DNA of 64,000 nucleotides from Taenia hydatigena (taxonomy: Eukaryota; Platyhelminthes; Cestoda; Cyclophyllidea; Taeniidae): positions 30,206 through 94,205 of the forward strand of contig JADWOT020001740.1 of the NCBI GenBank assembly GCA_036345935.2, given 5' to 3'. Each line of letters begins with the position of its first letter. The first letter of the stretch is position 1. The notes under the pieces were generated by a model. It did not search any database. It was not told the DNA's origin and saw nothing but the letters and a program-made list of their open reading frames with translations. Shown piece after piece: positions 47,385 through 61,000 of the stretch. The position numbers and the translations under genes are program-made.

Positions 47385-47786
47385 TACGAAACGAAAGCAG
47401 CAAGCATGGGTTAGGGAAAGCCTCGATAAATAAGAAGGAAATAAGGTCTAAACAGAGGTACTGGCTTTATGCCGCCATGAGCATTCATAACGCAGCGGGA
47501 CAGGTCACGCTACACAAGGGATAGTCATCATTTATCAAGAATAGTACAGACCAGCGCCGGTGCCTGTGAGCACAAAGGTGCGGTGACAAACAAATTTTCT
47601 TGTGAAAGGAGGCATCTACAATCTTGGATACCCGTACTAGCAGGAGGCGTCAACCTAGTCAGCAATTTGACACTTAAAGGTGTAGGCGTCCATCGGTCAG
47701 TGGCTATCCCGAAAATGTTGGTTTTTAGCTCACCCACACAGTGTCGTTAAGCAAACTTCACAATTCCCAGTGTCTGCCTGATACAA

Positions 47787-48044
47787 CTACTCAATGCCTT
47801 CAGGTACGCCTCCTATTAAAGCATCCTCTCCTATCTTGTATCCACCCAAAAGGACATCACAATCGGAATGTGTAAAAAGCAGAAGTGATACGATAGCCAT
47901 GAAACTGTCCCTTCTGCACACCAAGTTACATACGTGCTGCGGTCTGGTCGTCGTCGTCGTCGTCAGCTGGATTGCAATCAAGATCAAATACTTCCAAATG
48001 GCTTGCGCCAATGAACTGCAGACCGCAAGTACTCGTCTTACCAC
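47787..48044 (-). CDS. Conserved ORF in outer arm, right copy
   Basis: 85-codon mirror of 17,117-17,368. Two extra codons come from a longer ACG trinucleotide run (47,947-47,964). It ends DALIGGVPEGIE and stop like the left copy. It sits between the downstream Cys-rich exon and exon C on the same strand, so it may be another exon of that relic gene. Confidence 0.3.
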   Translation of the reverse strand: MVRRVLAVCSSLAQAIWKYLILIAIQLTTTTTTRPQHVCNLVCRRDSFMAIVSLLLFTHSDCDVLLGGYKIGEDALIGGVPEGIE

Positions 48045-49137
48045 ATGAAGACAAACGCTAGATCCGTAGGTTGTAAAAAATACTACACATGCTAAATCTG
48101 CCTATGACCTAAAACGAAGCTGTAAGTGGAGTGAGAATCAAATGAATTGCTATGCAAAAAGATGGCACTCATCGAGGACTCGCCCAGGGAATAGGACAAG
48201 GAACAACTATTACAAAAATTCCCTCCCCCTCCCCTTTTAAGAATGGCAAGCAATTACAGGCTCATGGCAAAGGCAACACAGATAAAAGGGTTCACAACAG
48301 AACGTAGAGCTAGATCGACAAAACTGCTCAATTTCGGAGGTTAGAAGTTAAAAAGAGATAAAAAAGAAAATTTGAACCTGCTGATGAGTTAAGTACAGGC
48401 TTGGGGACAAGAAAAACGAAGTTAAGTTAAAAGTTCTTGCCAAAACAAAGAACAGAAATAAAATGCCTGGTTGTTCATTTTATATCCTCAGAAAGGTAAA
48501 CTTTCACACGAAAGGAAAAAAAGTCGCAGTGATCAAATGAAACAACGCAAGAAGGTGGTCTAGTAGAATTATTGCAAAACTTACAATTTCATGCATGAAC
48601 TCAACCTACTTAACTTTACACACGATAGTTGAATGCGAGACAAAAAAACCCTAACGTTCTGCCAAGAGTCGGTAAATGGATTGATGTCTACTCCTCGCGA
48701 GCGAACAAAAGGCAAAAGAGACTTCACCTTGCCAAACAATCGCCTTTTAACCACTTTTCAAAAGCATTAGGATTTACGAGGAAATTGTAAAAATGGAGAG
48801 AACTAGCAAAAAGGTAGTGTCAACCGAATAACGAGAATAACGAATTGTTGACTTTCAATTGCCATTCTCAAAATTACCCGAAAAGACACTACTTAACCAA
48901 AATCTCGCAAAGCGCCAAGCATGAACAAATAGAAAACCTATGAAATGTGCAGAAAACAGCACAATTGAGTCGTTAATCATTCCAATGATAATAGGACAGC
49001 CTTCCATGCTAAAAGAAATGAGTGACTTCATGCCTACCAACAAAAAACAAGAACGATGACACAGTAGGAAGAAGCAACAGCGCAGGGGTCAATTGTAAAA
49101 ACACTACGCGTCAAGCACTCGTTGATGCGTCTCATGC

Positions 49138-49497
49138 CTATTGTGATGGACACAGTTCGACGCAATGATCCCTGAATGAGTTCTGCGACCCTGTGGATCA
49201 ACACTGACTGCTTAATAATGCGGCCCCCAAGAGAGATGCAGATTGACAACATTGACACCCGGTTATGGATCTCGTGTCCATGTGGATGAGTCTAGATCGA
49301 CTTTGAGGCACTCAGCGCTATTGCATGCGTTTGATGATTTTAAACAACCAACTAGCCAATACCGTTTTGCGCGATCCCCTACTTGAAGACCAAGTCTTGT
49401 GCAACAGATACCATACTCGTTAGAGTAGCCATTGCCCGCGCTTTGTAGGAAAACGGATTCAGGAGCACACGAAAGGCCATTGGCACAGTTCTGCACT
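49138..49497 (-). pseudogene. Cys-rich relic, exon C and C-terminal part, right outer arm
   Basis: An open frame of 77 codons (49,263-49,496) encodes QNCANGLSCAPESVF, GNGYSNEYGICC and VGCLKSSNACNSAECLK. The following C-terminal piece (CQCCQSASLLG to ELCPSQ, stop at 49,138-49,140) is in another frame and has one TGA where the left arm has a CGA Arg codon. This copy preserves exon C better than the left one, while the left copy preserves the C-terminal piece better. Confidence 0.5.
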
Positions 49498-49507
49498 GAC
49501 GTGTGGT

Positions 49508-49583
49508 CTAGCTAGCCTTACAGCATTGATGCATCTCATCTTCGGCAGCACTTGCATCATTGCAGCCGCAGTACTTGACACCT
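49508..49583 (-). pseudogene. Cys-rich relic, exon B, right outer arm
   Basis: Frame VKYCGCNDASAAEDEMHQCC after a gggcag acceptor and before GTAAGG. It lies only about 26 bases from exon C, too short for a normal intron, so the present arrangement cannot be spliced as such. Confidence 0.42.
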
Positions 49584-49681
49584 GCCCACCTCCCTTACCT
49601 TCAATCGGCAAATTGATTAAACTACCAACGTAAAATTGGTGTTTTTACCTCCCCCCAGTAGCTTTACATTCGTATGACTAT

Positions 49682-49950
49682 TTGACTATTTGTATCCTTT
49701 TTGTGAAAACTGTGGACAGGTCCGCCTCGGTCAGTCTCATATGCCTACCGCATGCTGCCCAAATTGACCCTTCACACGTTTCGCAGGTCGGGAAAGGGAC
49801 AGAGGAACAGGTCGATAGCCGTGAAAATCGACAGGTGGGCAGGTGTGTAGGTAGGTCAACAGATGGAGAGGTTGAGATATGCGAAATGACGACACTAGCT
49901 TTACCGCCTCACCTAGTCTCTGCCTCTACAGCTCTACCAACTGGCCAAAC
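49682..49950 (-). pseudogene. Cys-rich relic, exon A, right outer arm
   Basis: Open frame of about 80 codons with LPTCRFSRLSTCSSVPFP, TCETCEGSIWAACGR and RLTEADLS, ending at TAG. It keeps the CxxC segment that is frameshifted in the left arm. Confidence 0.42.
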
Positions 49951-52900
49951 AATTGAAATAGAACAGAGACGCAAATAAATAATAAAACAATTCCAGTAAT
50001 TCCCAATGTAATTGTCTCAAAACAACACCCATAATAGGTGCAATGGTGGAAAAGACTACCATGAGTAGAGGGAAAGGCGGAGACAATACTTACGACGGCT
50101 GTCATGACCAGGTTCTCATCACCGCCCATATACCACAGAGAAGACGGCGCACCACAAAAAGCACTCGTGTGACTGACACAAAGCCCATTAATGTCACGGC
50201 ACTAGGGTGCAAACTGGACCACACCAGGCCTTTGCCCATGTCTGCGCAGGACTTGTCAGCTCAACATCAGACGTCGCACTAAAAAAGGGACGCCATTAGT
50301 AATGGGCCAGTCATGCGTACGTGCTTAAAACGGTAGAACAAGTAGCGTGCGCAAATAAGCCAACTGAATATGGCGAGGCATTTAATTCCTTTCCACTATG
50401 AGCAACTTCCACCTTAATCATTGTTAGCAGCAGCAACGCGATTATAATGAAGCAATGTTTCGCACCAGAGCATCACGAAGGTGTTAATTTTAGCAACTCC
50501 TACAATCAGATGCTCTGACGAAGATGAAGCGATTCCGTCACGACCAATCACATCAGGCAGGACTGCACGAACGTTCCAACGCCACATCCCATACCCCCGA
50601 AGTGAAGCTGATGAAGAATAACTAGGAGGGAAGGTCCACAAACAGCGAAAAAACAGATCTCCCTTCGCCTGTCTATCCACCTACACATCCACCAGCCAAA
50701 TAATCTAATCAACAGATAAGTGAAAAGAGCGTGATTAAAGGAATAGATGAAGCTTAACGCTTGCCAGTACACACATTTCTGTGTCTTGGTGGACGCCCAC
50801 CAACCATTAGCCGTCAAGATTATTAACCTGGCTGACCTATGGGATACGCCAAACCTACATTTTGCCTGTCTCCGCGGAACTTCAGCTAACTACTAGCCCC
50901 ACGGAAAAACGGCTAAAGTCAAGGCCGGTTACAACTATGACCAAGGGGAGGGCGAAGACAATGCCGAAGCTACTACACAGCTATAGCAGGACGAGTGAAC
51001 AAACCGAGGCAATCAGTGGGCTGCCTTCCAAGTCACCATCGTGACAATGCGTTTCCAATAAACACTTCATTCATAAGTACTTCAAGGGCGGGAATCAAGG
51101 GATCCTTCTTTTGACGATATCAAACATGCATAGTCCGGTGGCTTACACAAGGAACACTAATCAGGCAGATTCGAATAACGGCGGCAGAAGAAACCTACGC
51201 AATTGCCTAACATTCAGCAAAACTTGAGTACGCCCAAAAATGTACACTCAATTACGGGATGGTCCTCCTCAAATCCGCTAAGCAGCAAGAAGTAAAATAG
51301 CATCATGCTTTCTGACGACAAGTAGATTGACTGGAATCTACTCACTTGATACAACTTTGCGTATCGTCTATGCTACTGTTCCGAATGTGGAAGAACACTT
51401 ATTTGGAACTGATAATTACAGTCCATCGCAGATGCCCACACGTGCAATGAAGCGAACTGCCGTATTCTACCCATCAGCATCCATTACACTCAATCCGACA
51501 ACTACGGACTTACACACTTTGTAATGAGCAAAGGCAACTTGTCCCAATCAAAATTCTCAAAAATCACATGCATATTAATCAAAACACGCTAAACACAGCC
51601 TTTCCTGGTCAGATTAGTACGCCATCTACCCTTCCAAACGGAAAGCGATAACAAGATGGACACAGTGGACAAATTCAGCCAGTGGCACGACCAGATGTCA
51701 ACGAGCGCAAAAGTTGGAACTAACAATATTTAAAATATACCGGTGCTGAGCGAAAGCACCTAAGCAAATGGTGGCAGTACACAATCCGAACACGTGGAAA
51801 ATGAGAAAATAAAATGCACAGTTAATCCTAAATCAGCCTCTGATTCCCATAGAACAATGACTGTGGCCAACGCAAAAAAACTACACCACGCACTCAGGCG
51901 TCACACCTCATCAAAGTTGACAAAACGGCAAGTAGCGTGCATAAATAGGGGCTTTTCAAATGCACGTGAATGTGCATTTATACTCACCTTTTAATCAGCG
52001 AGTCCTTCTCCATGCATCCACAATCATCACACTCATCGACGCGGCCCTTTTGGCCCACCGCATCACAAAACAGGAGCCATGGGCACGGCACTGCTTACAT
52101 CCTACCTCGCGACAGACTTCCAACAGTTTCGACAAAATCCCGTCATCAAACGCTGATCGCCAAAACGCCCTTCAGCGGCAGCACAGCCTCAATAAATTAC
52201 TTGTCCTTTGCAGACTCGGAAGAAAAACTGATAATGTGCTGCTTCATTTGTCAGTCATCTTCATTTTGCGCCGGTAAAATTCGATGTTTGCATCCACCCG
52301 TCACCTGAGTCACCAAATACCCCATTTGAAGAACGTCCTCGAATCTGCAGGAACAAATTCGAACTTAAAGGAACAATGTCAATCAAGGCAGTGGATTTAT
52401 ACGCTCTGCGACGATGGAGTAGGTTGCACGTTGACGCCTCAGTCGCTGAAGAATCTTTACGACCTTAGCTTAGGCTTGTTCCCATCGCCTCTACTGAAGT
52501 TACAGGAGACGACATCTAGTTCCCCGGTGGAGGAGGAAATACTCAAATACCCTTTCGGAGGGCACTGCAGCCATATCCGCGTCCAACGAACACGATAAAT
52601 TCGACCGATATGGTTATTGTGACAATTCGAAAAATGTAGCTGTCACATTGCATTTGTGAATAGACCTAGAGAAAAGGATGCAAGACGAATTCATTGAGGT
52701 ACAACACAGGTCTCACCAACCTCTCGGTTGGAGTGGAGAGTAAGAGGGAACTAGAAATTTAAATTCTGCACTTTTCCAGCAATCCCTTAGAGCACATTAG
52801 ATGCACCACCACAGACAGACACATCCCTCATCATTCTTAAGATTCGGACCATTATCGACTTCGCGTGAAGTCCAAAATGAAACAGTTTCGTTCCTTTTTG

Positions 52901-54003
52901 AACTAACAGAGCTTATCCAACGAAAAAAAAAACGCCGCAATTGAAACACGCAACGCGCCCACCATATCGACAGGCAATACACCAAACACGACCGATGACC
53001 TTGAACATGCCAAACTTAGGGACTACTTTCGAGCAAACATTTTTCCATCCTAAGAATTCTTGAATACACACAAAACACACCATCAAGCTTGGCCTTAGAG
53101 CAACCGCTAAAAGTGATCTTTGCGAGCGCATAAAAATCAAATTCAGTTCATCTTCTAAAATTGATTGTTTGAAAATTGCATCTCATTATAGAAAGCATTA
53201 TACGTCATGCAAACTTGCCAGCATTCATTCCAAAAAGGGTGTCAGAACGTTACGCACCACATGCGAGAATTGAAACGCCATCCTCGAGCAGGCTGGTTAT
53301 TTTGTTACAAACCTACTAGCCTAGATGACAGGGGATTGACACAACCCTTATGGATGGTGAGAGGGTGGCCTCTGTCGACATAATTATTACACAAGGGATA
53401 GGGATGCAGCGCGCCTCAAAATGCTTTGGACTTTATTGCAAACTTACGTTGCTCGGACCACTATTTCCCGTTTCTCTTCTGAGGAATTCTAACGAAACCT
53501 TCATCACTAGGTGCGCTATGACTGCCTCTTCGTCTCCCCAAGTCCCATTTCAACAACAAAAGTACTGCACAAATCCTTCGTCTTACTGGCCCCGTCTTTA
53601 GTACTGCCCTTGTTGAATGCCTTTCTTCCAGTCATTATAGTTCAAACTTTGTTTTTGCGTCTGATCAGTGGTGTACCTATGCAGTCACAGGCGCAATATT
53701 AAGCGAGTGATGGCTATAAACCTGGCAATGCGATGTGGATAAAACAATTGGTAGGCGTTTGAACGTTTCCATATGACGTGAACTATGAATGCTACAATGG
53801 GCGGAAGCAGGTACGACATTAAATCGTGCAGTATCCTCGCTCCCTCCTCCTCCTCCTCCTTCCCCTGAAAATTAACAACCACGCCCCAGCAATAAGTCAT
53901 CCCGCTCAACGCTCACAAATGTGGACCTCATGAAAACCAATGCACCGTATGAAGGCTCATAATAACAATATAGCCTCACATCGGCTTCCTCGCACACCAT
54001 GCC

Positions 54004-54031
54004 GTTGTTGTTGTTGCTGCTGCTGCTGCTG
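54004..54031 (+). repeat. (GTT)n/(GCT)n microsatellite
   Basis: Compound trinucleotide run, mirrored by the AAC run at 11,917-11,937. It sits at the edge of tandem unit 1 and may mark the duplication breakpoint. Confidence 0.9.
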
Positions 54032-54406
54032 AAGGTCTCAAAACAAGCAAAAGTGATGCGACTGCGAGCCTATGATAAGATCTCCCTCAACTCGTACAAC
54101 GCACATTGTCCAGTGGGGGAGTACTCACCAAGTTACCGTTCTCCTCTCCCTTCGCTTTCGCCCGCCGGCCGCCTGCCTGACGCCCACACATCTGTACACG
54201 CCGCACTCAGCCTTCCAAGGACACAGCCACGCTGCCTGCCAGCTTATGGTCTGCATGAAAGAATAATCCACACTGAGGAGGAGAAGGAGGAGCAAGCGAA
54301 CTCTCGATCGCATTCATTGCTCCTCTAATAGTTGCTTTGACGCCACAGCTGCCAACATCGACAAGGACGAGTTCGGAGGCCTTTGGTGTAGTCTTGGTAG
54401 CCTCCC

Positions 54407-54637
54407 ATGGATCGGCATCTACGTCCGCATCCCCCTTTGCCATTATTGCCACCGTCGACAACAACAATACGTATTATTGACGACAGGCAGCCTGATGAGT
54501 CTGTGATTAACGATGACGTTGGGAAGCGCCACGTGGCCAGCGTTGCGAACAGCAGCGGCGAGACAGCCAGTGTTGGTCAGAAGCCAACTATTACAACACA
54601 CAAATACTACACTTACAAGTTTGGCGCACAAAATTGA
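54407..54637 (+). CDS. ORF kept in two of three outer-arm copies, right unit 1
   Basis: 76-codon counterpart of 11,264-11,491: MDRHLRPHPP, RQPDESVINDDVGKRH, ending TYKFGAQN stop. It has the same doubt: the open frame is shared but the substitution pattern is not clearly coding. Confidence 0.25.
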   Translation: MDRHLRPHPPLPLLPPSTTTIRIIDDRQPDESVINDDVGKRHVASVANSSGETASVGQKPTITTHKYYTYKFGAQN

Positions 54638-56861
54638 CACCTAGTGCTACTCACTCAAGTGTCCATGCCTATCACATAATAATGCTCCAGAGGAAATAAG
54701 CATTTCCTTTCGCCGTACTTTGGGCCCGAAACCACTTTGGTACCACGTAAAGCCTTGGCTTGGTAACTTCCCTCCCAGCAAACGAGGCCTCGTTCACCAC
54801 AATATCATTCTTTCCCTATTCAAATAACCCCCACCTACCTACCTGTCCACCTACAATACCGCCACGACAACTTCAATCGATTCCCTACACTCCATTGTTC
54901 ATCATAACAAACGAACGCAAAAAAGTGCTGCCATCCAACAGCCAACCAAAACTCGCCAAATTCTCTCTCGCGAACCTCATTAACAAAAAAGAGATCTCCA
55001 TGCACGCACACACGTTTGCGGAACTAAAAACGAATTCTAGACGATCTTGAAAATATCGGTGTGCATGGGTTTACGTGCAATAAAAAAATTAGCAGACAGT
55101 AAGACAAGGAATACACACTGCGAACTATGAAGCTAAAAACACACAGACGCACTAAAATTCACGAAAAGAAGTCCCGCCTGGGGTAGGCTTAAAAAAGACT
55201 CTGGAACACTTCGACTCCTCCCATCTTTTCAGTGTTGACACAATCACCAGCACAACTAATCAGCGTGACAATAAGCCCGCCTCCCTCCCCCAACCCACCA
55301 GTGCTACACTCCAGTTAGCCGGCCGGGCTTGCAGCCATGCCATTCGCACCCAATGCTTGTGCCCAGCTAAACAAAAGGTCACATCTACCGCCATGTCACC
55401 GCTATTGTCCATGCATCCAAGATGGAGACCTCTCCGCCAATGACTCCGCAAGCTTGCATTGCCTACCATTCCACAAACTCATTAAATGTTACCTCGCCAC
55501 CGCCACCACAGTAATTTTGTAGTATCTGAAAAGGGGGAAAGCAGACAATGGAAGAGCCGATGTGTGAATGTCCAACGCGCCACAAAGCTAACGCCTCCGA
55601 ACGTAACTTCTAATAGGAAAAAAAGCACCTTAACAAGCAAACATTTAAGACTGCTACAAAGTACAGTCTGCAAAGTGATGCGAAAGCCCCCACCGGTCAC
55701 TCCATCGCTTCTGCTGCGTCCACCTCACCCAGACGTCAACGCATGCTGTCAAAGCTGAACCTACCATTAAGCCATCACCGAGGGCCTCTACACAACATCA
55801 ACACAGAAATAACCCGCCCCAAGTCAATGAGCAGTAGAGCCGTCAAGTGTCCCACGCCCTCCACATATAATGTGCGCTCCACCAACACGGACATAATGGT
55901 AATGGAAACAACGCACCCTTTACCACATAAAGTACGAAAGAACCTACGGATAAATGATGAAAGCATGCCTCTACCCTAAATGAGAATGCATATCAAATCT
56001 GTAGATACACACGAAAGACAGTAAAATTCACATACGGCAATCCCATCTTATCAGAGGAACGTGTAAAGCGATAGCGAAGGCAAGAGCCACACTCATTGCC
56101 GACGGATGATACTCCTATTCTTGGCAGAAGAAGTCTTGACAGGAACTACAGCTACCTCTTCGACGTCTATTCCAGCATGTATACAGATAAAAGAAACGAG
56201 TTAAAAGTCATATAGATATAATGAATACTTATTAGCAAGAATGCAATGAATAGGCACCAAGTACTCAGTTTAACCGAAACACTTCTCAAGAAAATTACGA
56301 CCCACTGATCTAAGTTCACAGTCATTAAGGAGCAAACCAAACGACAATCTGCCAAAACAATTTCAATTTATCACATAAAGTATTGTACAGAAAGAAATGA
56401 GTGTAACTAGACCTCGCAGTTGGAAAACAAAACGTCTTTACAGTCGCATTATGAAACCTTCGCGTTTATTCTAGCAAGTAGACGTATAAAGGAAGCCAGT
56501 TGGCATGCAAAAGACCTAATAACAACTAACGAACCGAAACCAATAAAGAAGTGCCAAATACTTACCAGATTTCCAACTTATTGGAGCATGTCAAGCCCCA
56601 CTAACCGAAAACAATGGTCACTAAAATGCACACCACTTACGTACTTCACGTACAAATCTGGCCAATCACTTTATTCTTTGCCCGGTAAAACAAACAAACT
56701 TCTAATTTTTGTGTGTCTTTAATAAGTCAAAGGTCTTCACAAACACCTAACTTTCTTGGCTTTTATTGAAAATTTAAAATAATGACATACAAGTGTTATC
56801 TGCATATTTGTCGGGTGTACGTGAGAAAATTAGCGACAAAAGCCTAATGTAACAACGCTTT

Positions 56862-57048
56862 TGTAATACTTCGTTCGTTTGGGCTGCCGGTTTCCGGTCA
56901 GAGTCACAGAGGTAACCATATTACCCTAGCTGCTTAGGTCGGTCCTTGGACTATGCCAGCAGCTTATTTCCCTTTGCATGTTGAATACTTATAATCTGCC
57001 CTCGTATTTTGCCTTCTTTTTCCTTCAAGGAAGCCTCAGGACGATACA
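56862..57048 (+). mobile_element. Solo LTR, copy 1
   Basis: 187-bp element beginning TGTA and ending TACA, about 70% similar to three others. The core contains CCCTAGCTGC..AGG and TTTTGCCTTC. No internal region is attached. Confidence 0.6.
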
Positions 57049-57386
57049 GCCTTAAAATAACATTACAAGAGTCATAAACTAGTAATGTGTGCAGTGTGAC
57101 TAACAACTCAGCGTTTGCTTTGACTTTTCGCCTGTATATCTTAACGATTATTAAGTTCCTTTTTTGCAACTAGGTCGATTTATATGATTTGATGATGCTT
57201 TGAGTTATTTTGGTGGTTTTTATGAATTTTAACAGGAGCTTAAATAGCCCTGTCACTCTAGTCCTGATACACAGGCAAGTGACTGGCAGAGTATCTGCGA
57301 CGCCCCCAGACGTCCACTGAACTCTAAGAAGAAAATCGGGAGAGGAAAAAGCAGAATTATAAATACAACCTGTGGCAAGCAGGGGT

Positions 57387-57572
57387 TGTAGTGCTTTGTT
57401 TGTTGGAACTACCAGTATCGGTGAAGGTCACAGGAGTGGTCGTATTGCCCTAGCTGCATGGGCTGGCCTCCGGGCCATGTTAGCAGCCTATTTCCCTCGG
57501 TCCGGTGAGCGTATATATTCTACTTTAGCATTCTGCCTTCTTTTGCCTTCGAGGGAGCCTTAAAACGCTACA
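57387..57572 (+). mobile_element. LTR, copy 2, with internal sequence
   Basis: 186 bp from TGTA to TACA. It is followed after one base by TGGTGGCAGCAG, a plausible tRNA primer-binding site as in Ty3/Gypsy-type elements, so this is a 5' LTR. It lies between the two tandem units. Confidence 0.65.
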
Positions 57573-58035
57573 TTGGTGGCAGCAGAAAGCGAATCCGACC
57601 CTATGGGGTTATTATCCCGATCTCTGTCGCCTGCGACATGGTGCAGTGGTGCGAAAGAAGTGCATGTGCTACGGATGGGCTACGAACGACGGCCACTTCC
57701 GGCATCTGCCCCATCTCCGTGTTCTACAAGATAGCTACTAACAACCAAAGCGACACTAGCCATGGACTACCTGGGAGGTTTCGTTCCGAAGATTACCTCC
57801 AGTTTACTTGCCCAAGAAGATCGACGTTCTAACGCCCCCCTACGCACATGCTGATGGTCGGCAAAAACCTCTTATTCTGAGCTTTGCTTTCAAGTTAAAC
57901 GAAACTCGAAGTCCAATGCACTGCCAAGAAAGGTCACTGACGTTGTTATTAAGCATCGCCTCAATCGCGTCGAATGTCGGCGACTGGGATGGTTAGCTCG
58001 TGGGTGCTTCTTGCAGCACTGACTACGTTGTGATG
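57573..58035 (+). mobile_element. Truncated LTR-retrotransposon internal fragment
   Basis: Sequence directly downstream of LTR copy 2, GC-richer than its surroundings, starting with the putative primer-binding site. It holds only short frames (63-64 codons at 57,638-57,996) and no recognisable gag, protease or reverse transcriptase. Probably the leader and start of gag of a truncated element. Confidence 0.5.
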
Positions 58036-58039
58036 GCTG

Positions 58040-61000
58040 ACGTGGGAGATGCAATTGAGAGCCTTTTATAAGATCTCACTCAACTTGTACAAGATACACT
58101 GTCCCATGGGGGAGTACTCACCAAGTTACCGTTCTCCCCTCCCATTGCTCTCGCCTGCGGGCCGCCTGCCTGACGCCCACACACCCGCACACACTTATGG
58201 CCTGCGTGAAGGAATAATCCACACTGAGGAGGAGCAAACGAACTCACGATCGCATTCATTGCTCCTCTAATAGTTGCTTCGACACCACAGTTGTCGCCGT
58301 CGACAAGGACGAGTTCAAATGCCCTCGGTGTAGTCACAGTGCCTTCCCATGGATCAGCGTCTACGTCCACATTTCCCCCTGCCACTATTGCAATCGTCGA
58401 CAACGATGTGGTATTGTTGGCAAGCAGCCTGATGAGCCCCTGATTAACGACGACGTTGAGAAGCGTCACTCAGCCAACGTTGCGAACAATAGCGGCGAGG
58501 CAGCCAGTGTTGGTCAGAAGCCAACTATTACAGCACACAACTACTGTACCTACAAGTCTGGCGCACAAAATTGACACCTAGTGCTACTCACACAGGCCTC
58601 CATGCCTACCAAATAATAATGCTCCAGAGGAAGCAAAAATCCCCTTTTGTCGTGCTTTGGATCCGCAACCACTTTGGTACCACGTAAAGCCTTGGCTTGG
58701 TAACTTCCCTCCCAGCAAACGAGGCCTCATTCACCACAACATCATTCCTTCCTTATTTAAATAACCCCCCACCTACAATACCGCCACGACAACTTCAATC
58801 GATCCCCTCCACTCCATTGTTCATCATAACGAACGAACGCAAAAAGTGCTGCCATCCAACAGCCAACCAAAACTCGTCAAATTCTCTCTCGCGATCCTCA
58901 TTAACAAAGAGATATCCATGCACACACACACATACGTTTACGGAACTAAAAAAGGGTTACAGACGATCTTGAAAATATCAGTGCGCATGGATTTATGTGC
59001 AATGAAAAAAATTGGTAGACAGTAAGACAGGAAACACACACCTCGAACTGTGAAATTAAAAACACACAGACACGCACTCAAATTCACGAAAAGAAGGCCC
59101 GCCTGGAGTAGGCTTAAAAAAGACTCTGAAACACTTCTCCTACTCCTCCCCATCTTTTCAGAATTGACACAATCACCAGCACAACTAATCAACGTGACAA
59201 TGAGCCTGCCTCCCTCCCTAACCCACCTGTGCTACACTTTAGTTAGCCGGCCGAGATTGCGACCATTCCATTCTCACCCAATACTTGTGCTCAAAAACAC
59301 AAAAGGTCACGTCTACCGCTATGTCAACGCTATCGTCCATGCCGACATTCACATCGCACATCCGAGACTGAGACGCCTCCGCCAATGGCTCCACAAGCTC
59401 GCATTGCCCACCGTTCCACAGACTCATCAAATGTTACCTAGCAACCGCCACCACCAACACCACAGTAATTTTTTGGCATCCGGAAAGGAAAAAAACAATG
59501 GAAGAGCCAGTGTGTGAATGTCCAATGTGCTGCAAAGCTAACACCTTCAAACATAGCCAATGATAGGAGAAAGCGCCTTAACAAGCAAGAGTTTAAGAGT
59601 GCTACAAAGTACAGTCTGCGTAGTGATGCGAAAGCTCTCAACTAGTCACTCCTTCAATCGTTTCCGCTGCGTCCACCTCGCCCAGACACAACACATGCCG
59701 TCAAAGCTGAACCTACCATTAGGCCATCACCGAGGACCTCTACACAACACGTTTCGCAAAGATCACATCAACACAAAAATAGCCCCTGGCCCCAAGTGAA
59801 TGAGCGATAGGGCCGTTAAGTGTCCCACGCCCTCCACACATAATGTGCGCTCCACCAACACGGATATCATAGTAATGGGAACAACCCAAATGCGAAAGGA
59901 CCTACGGATAAATGATGAAAGCATGCTTCTACCCTGAATGAGAACGCACATCGAATCTATAGACACACAAAACGACAGAGAAAGTTCACTTATAGTGATA
60001 GCGAAGGCGAGAGCCGCGCTCATTGCCGACAGATAATACTCCTATTCTTGCCAAAGGAATAAGTCTTGACAGGAACTACAGCTACCTCTTCAACGCCTAT
60101 TCCAGCATGAAAACAGATAAAGGAAATGAATTAAAAGTTATGTCGATATAATGAATACTAATTAGCAAGAAAGTAATGAAGAGGCACCAAGTACTCTGTT
60201 AAACCAAAACACTTCTCAACAAAATTACGATCCATTGACCATAATCCATAGTCATTAAAGGGCAAATCAGTTAACAAGTTGCCAAAACAGTTTTAATTTA
60301 CCACAAAAAGCATTCTACGGATAGAAATCAGCGTAACTAGACCTCACAGTTTGGAAACAAAACGTCTTAACAGTCGCATTATGGAATCTTCGCGTTTATT
60401 CTAGCAAGTAGACGTATAAAGGAAGCCAATTGGCATGCGAAAGACCTAATAACAACTAACGAACCGAAACCAATAAAGAAGTGCCAAATACTTACCAGAT
60501 TTCCAACTTATTGGAGCATGTCAAGCCCCACTAACCGAAAGCAATGATCACTAAAATGTACACCACTTACGTACTTCACGTACAAATCTGGCCAATCACA
60601 TTATTCTTTGTCCGGTAAAACAAATAAAGTTCTAATTTTTGTGTATCTTTAATAAGTCGAGGATCTTTAAAATGCCTAAATTTTTGCTTTTATTGAAAAT
60701 TTGAAATAATGAAATACAAGCATAATTTACACATTTGTCAGGTGTAAGAAAATTAGCAACAAAAGATAGATGTAACAACCCATTTGTAATAATTCGTTTG
60801 TTTGAGCTGCCGGTTATTGGTAAGGATTACAAAGGCAACTATATTGCCCTAGCTGCGTAGGCCGGCCTCCAAGCCATGCCAGCAACTTAATTTCATCTGC
60901 CCGTTGAATACATATTCTCTGCCCTAGTACTTTGCTTTCTTTTGCCTTCAAGGAAGTTTCGAAACGCTGCAGCATCAAAATAACATTGCAAGAGTCAAAA

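Larger units (their letters stand above)
54050..57380 (+). repeat. Tandem duplication in right arm, unit 1
   Basis: Direct repeat of 58,040-61,320 at an offset of about 3.9-4.0 kb. Shared landmarks are GGGGGAGTACTCACC (54,115 and 58,108), ACTTCCCTCCCAGCAAACG (54,767 and 58,704) and the LTRs at 56,862 and 60,785. Mostly about 85-92% identical, but 56,430-56,670 is about 97% identical to 60,370-60,610. Confidence 0.9.

Noticed and set aside
49508..49583. Secretory phospholipase A2-like spacing (YCG, 13 residues, CC)
   Set aside because: The spacing fits the calcium-loop to CC distance of group I/II enzymes, but the glycines are missing and no His-Asp pair follows. Treated as a generic Cys-rich relic.
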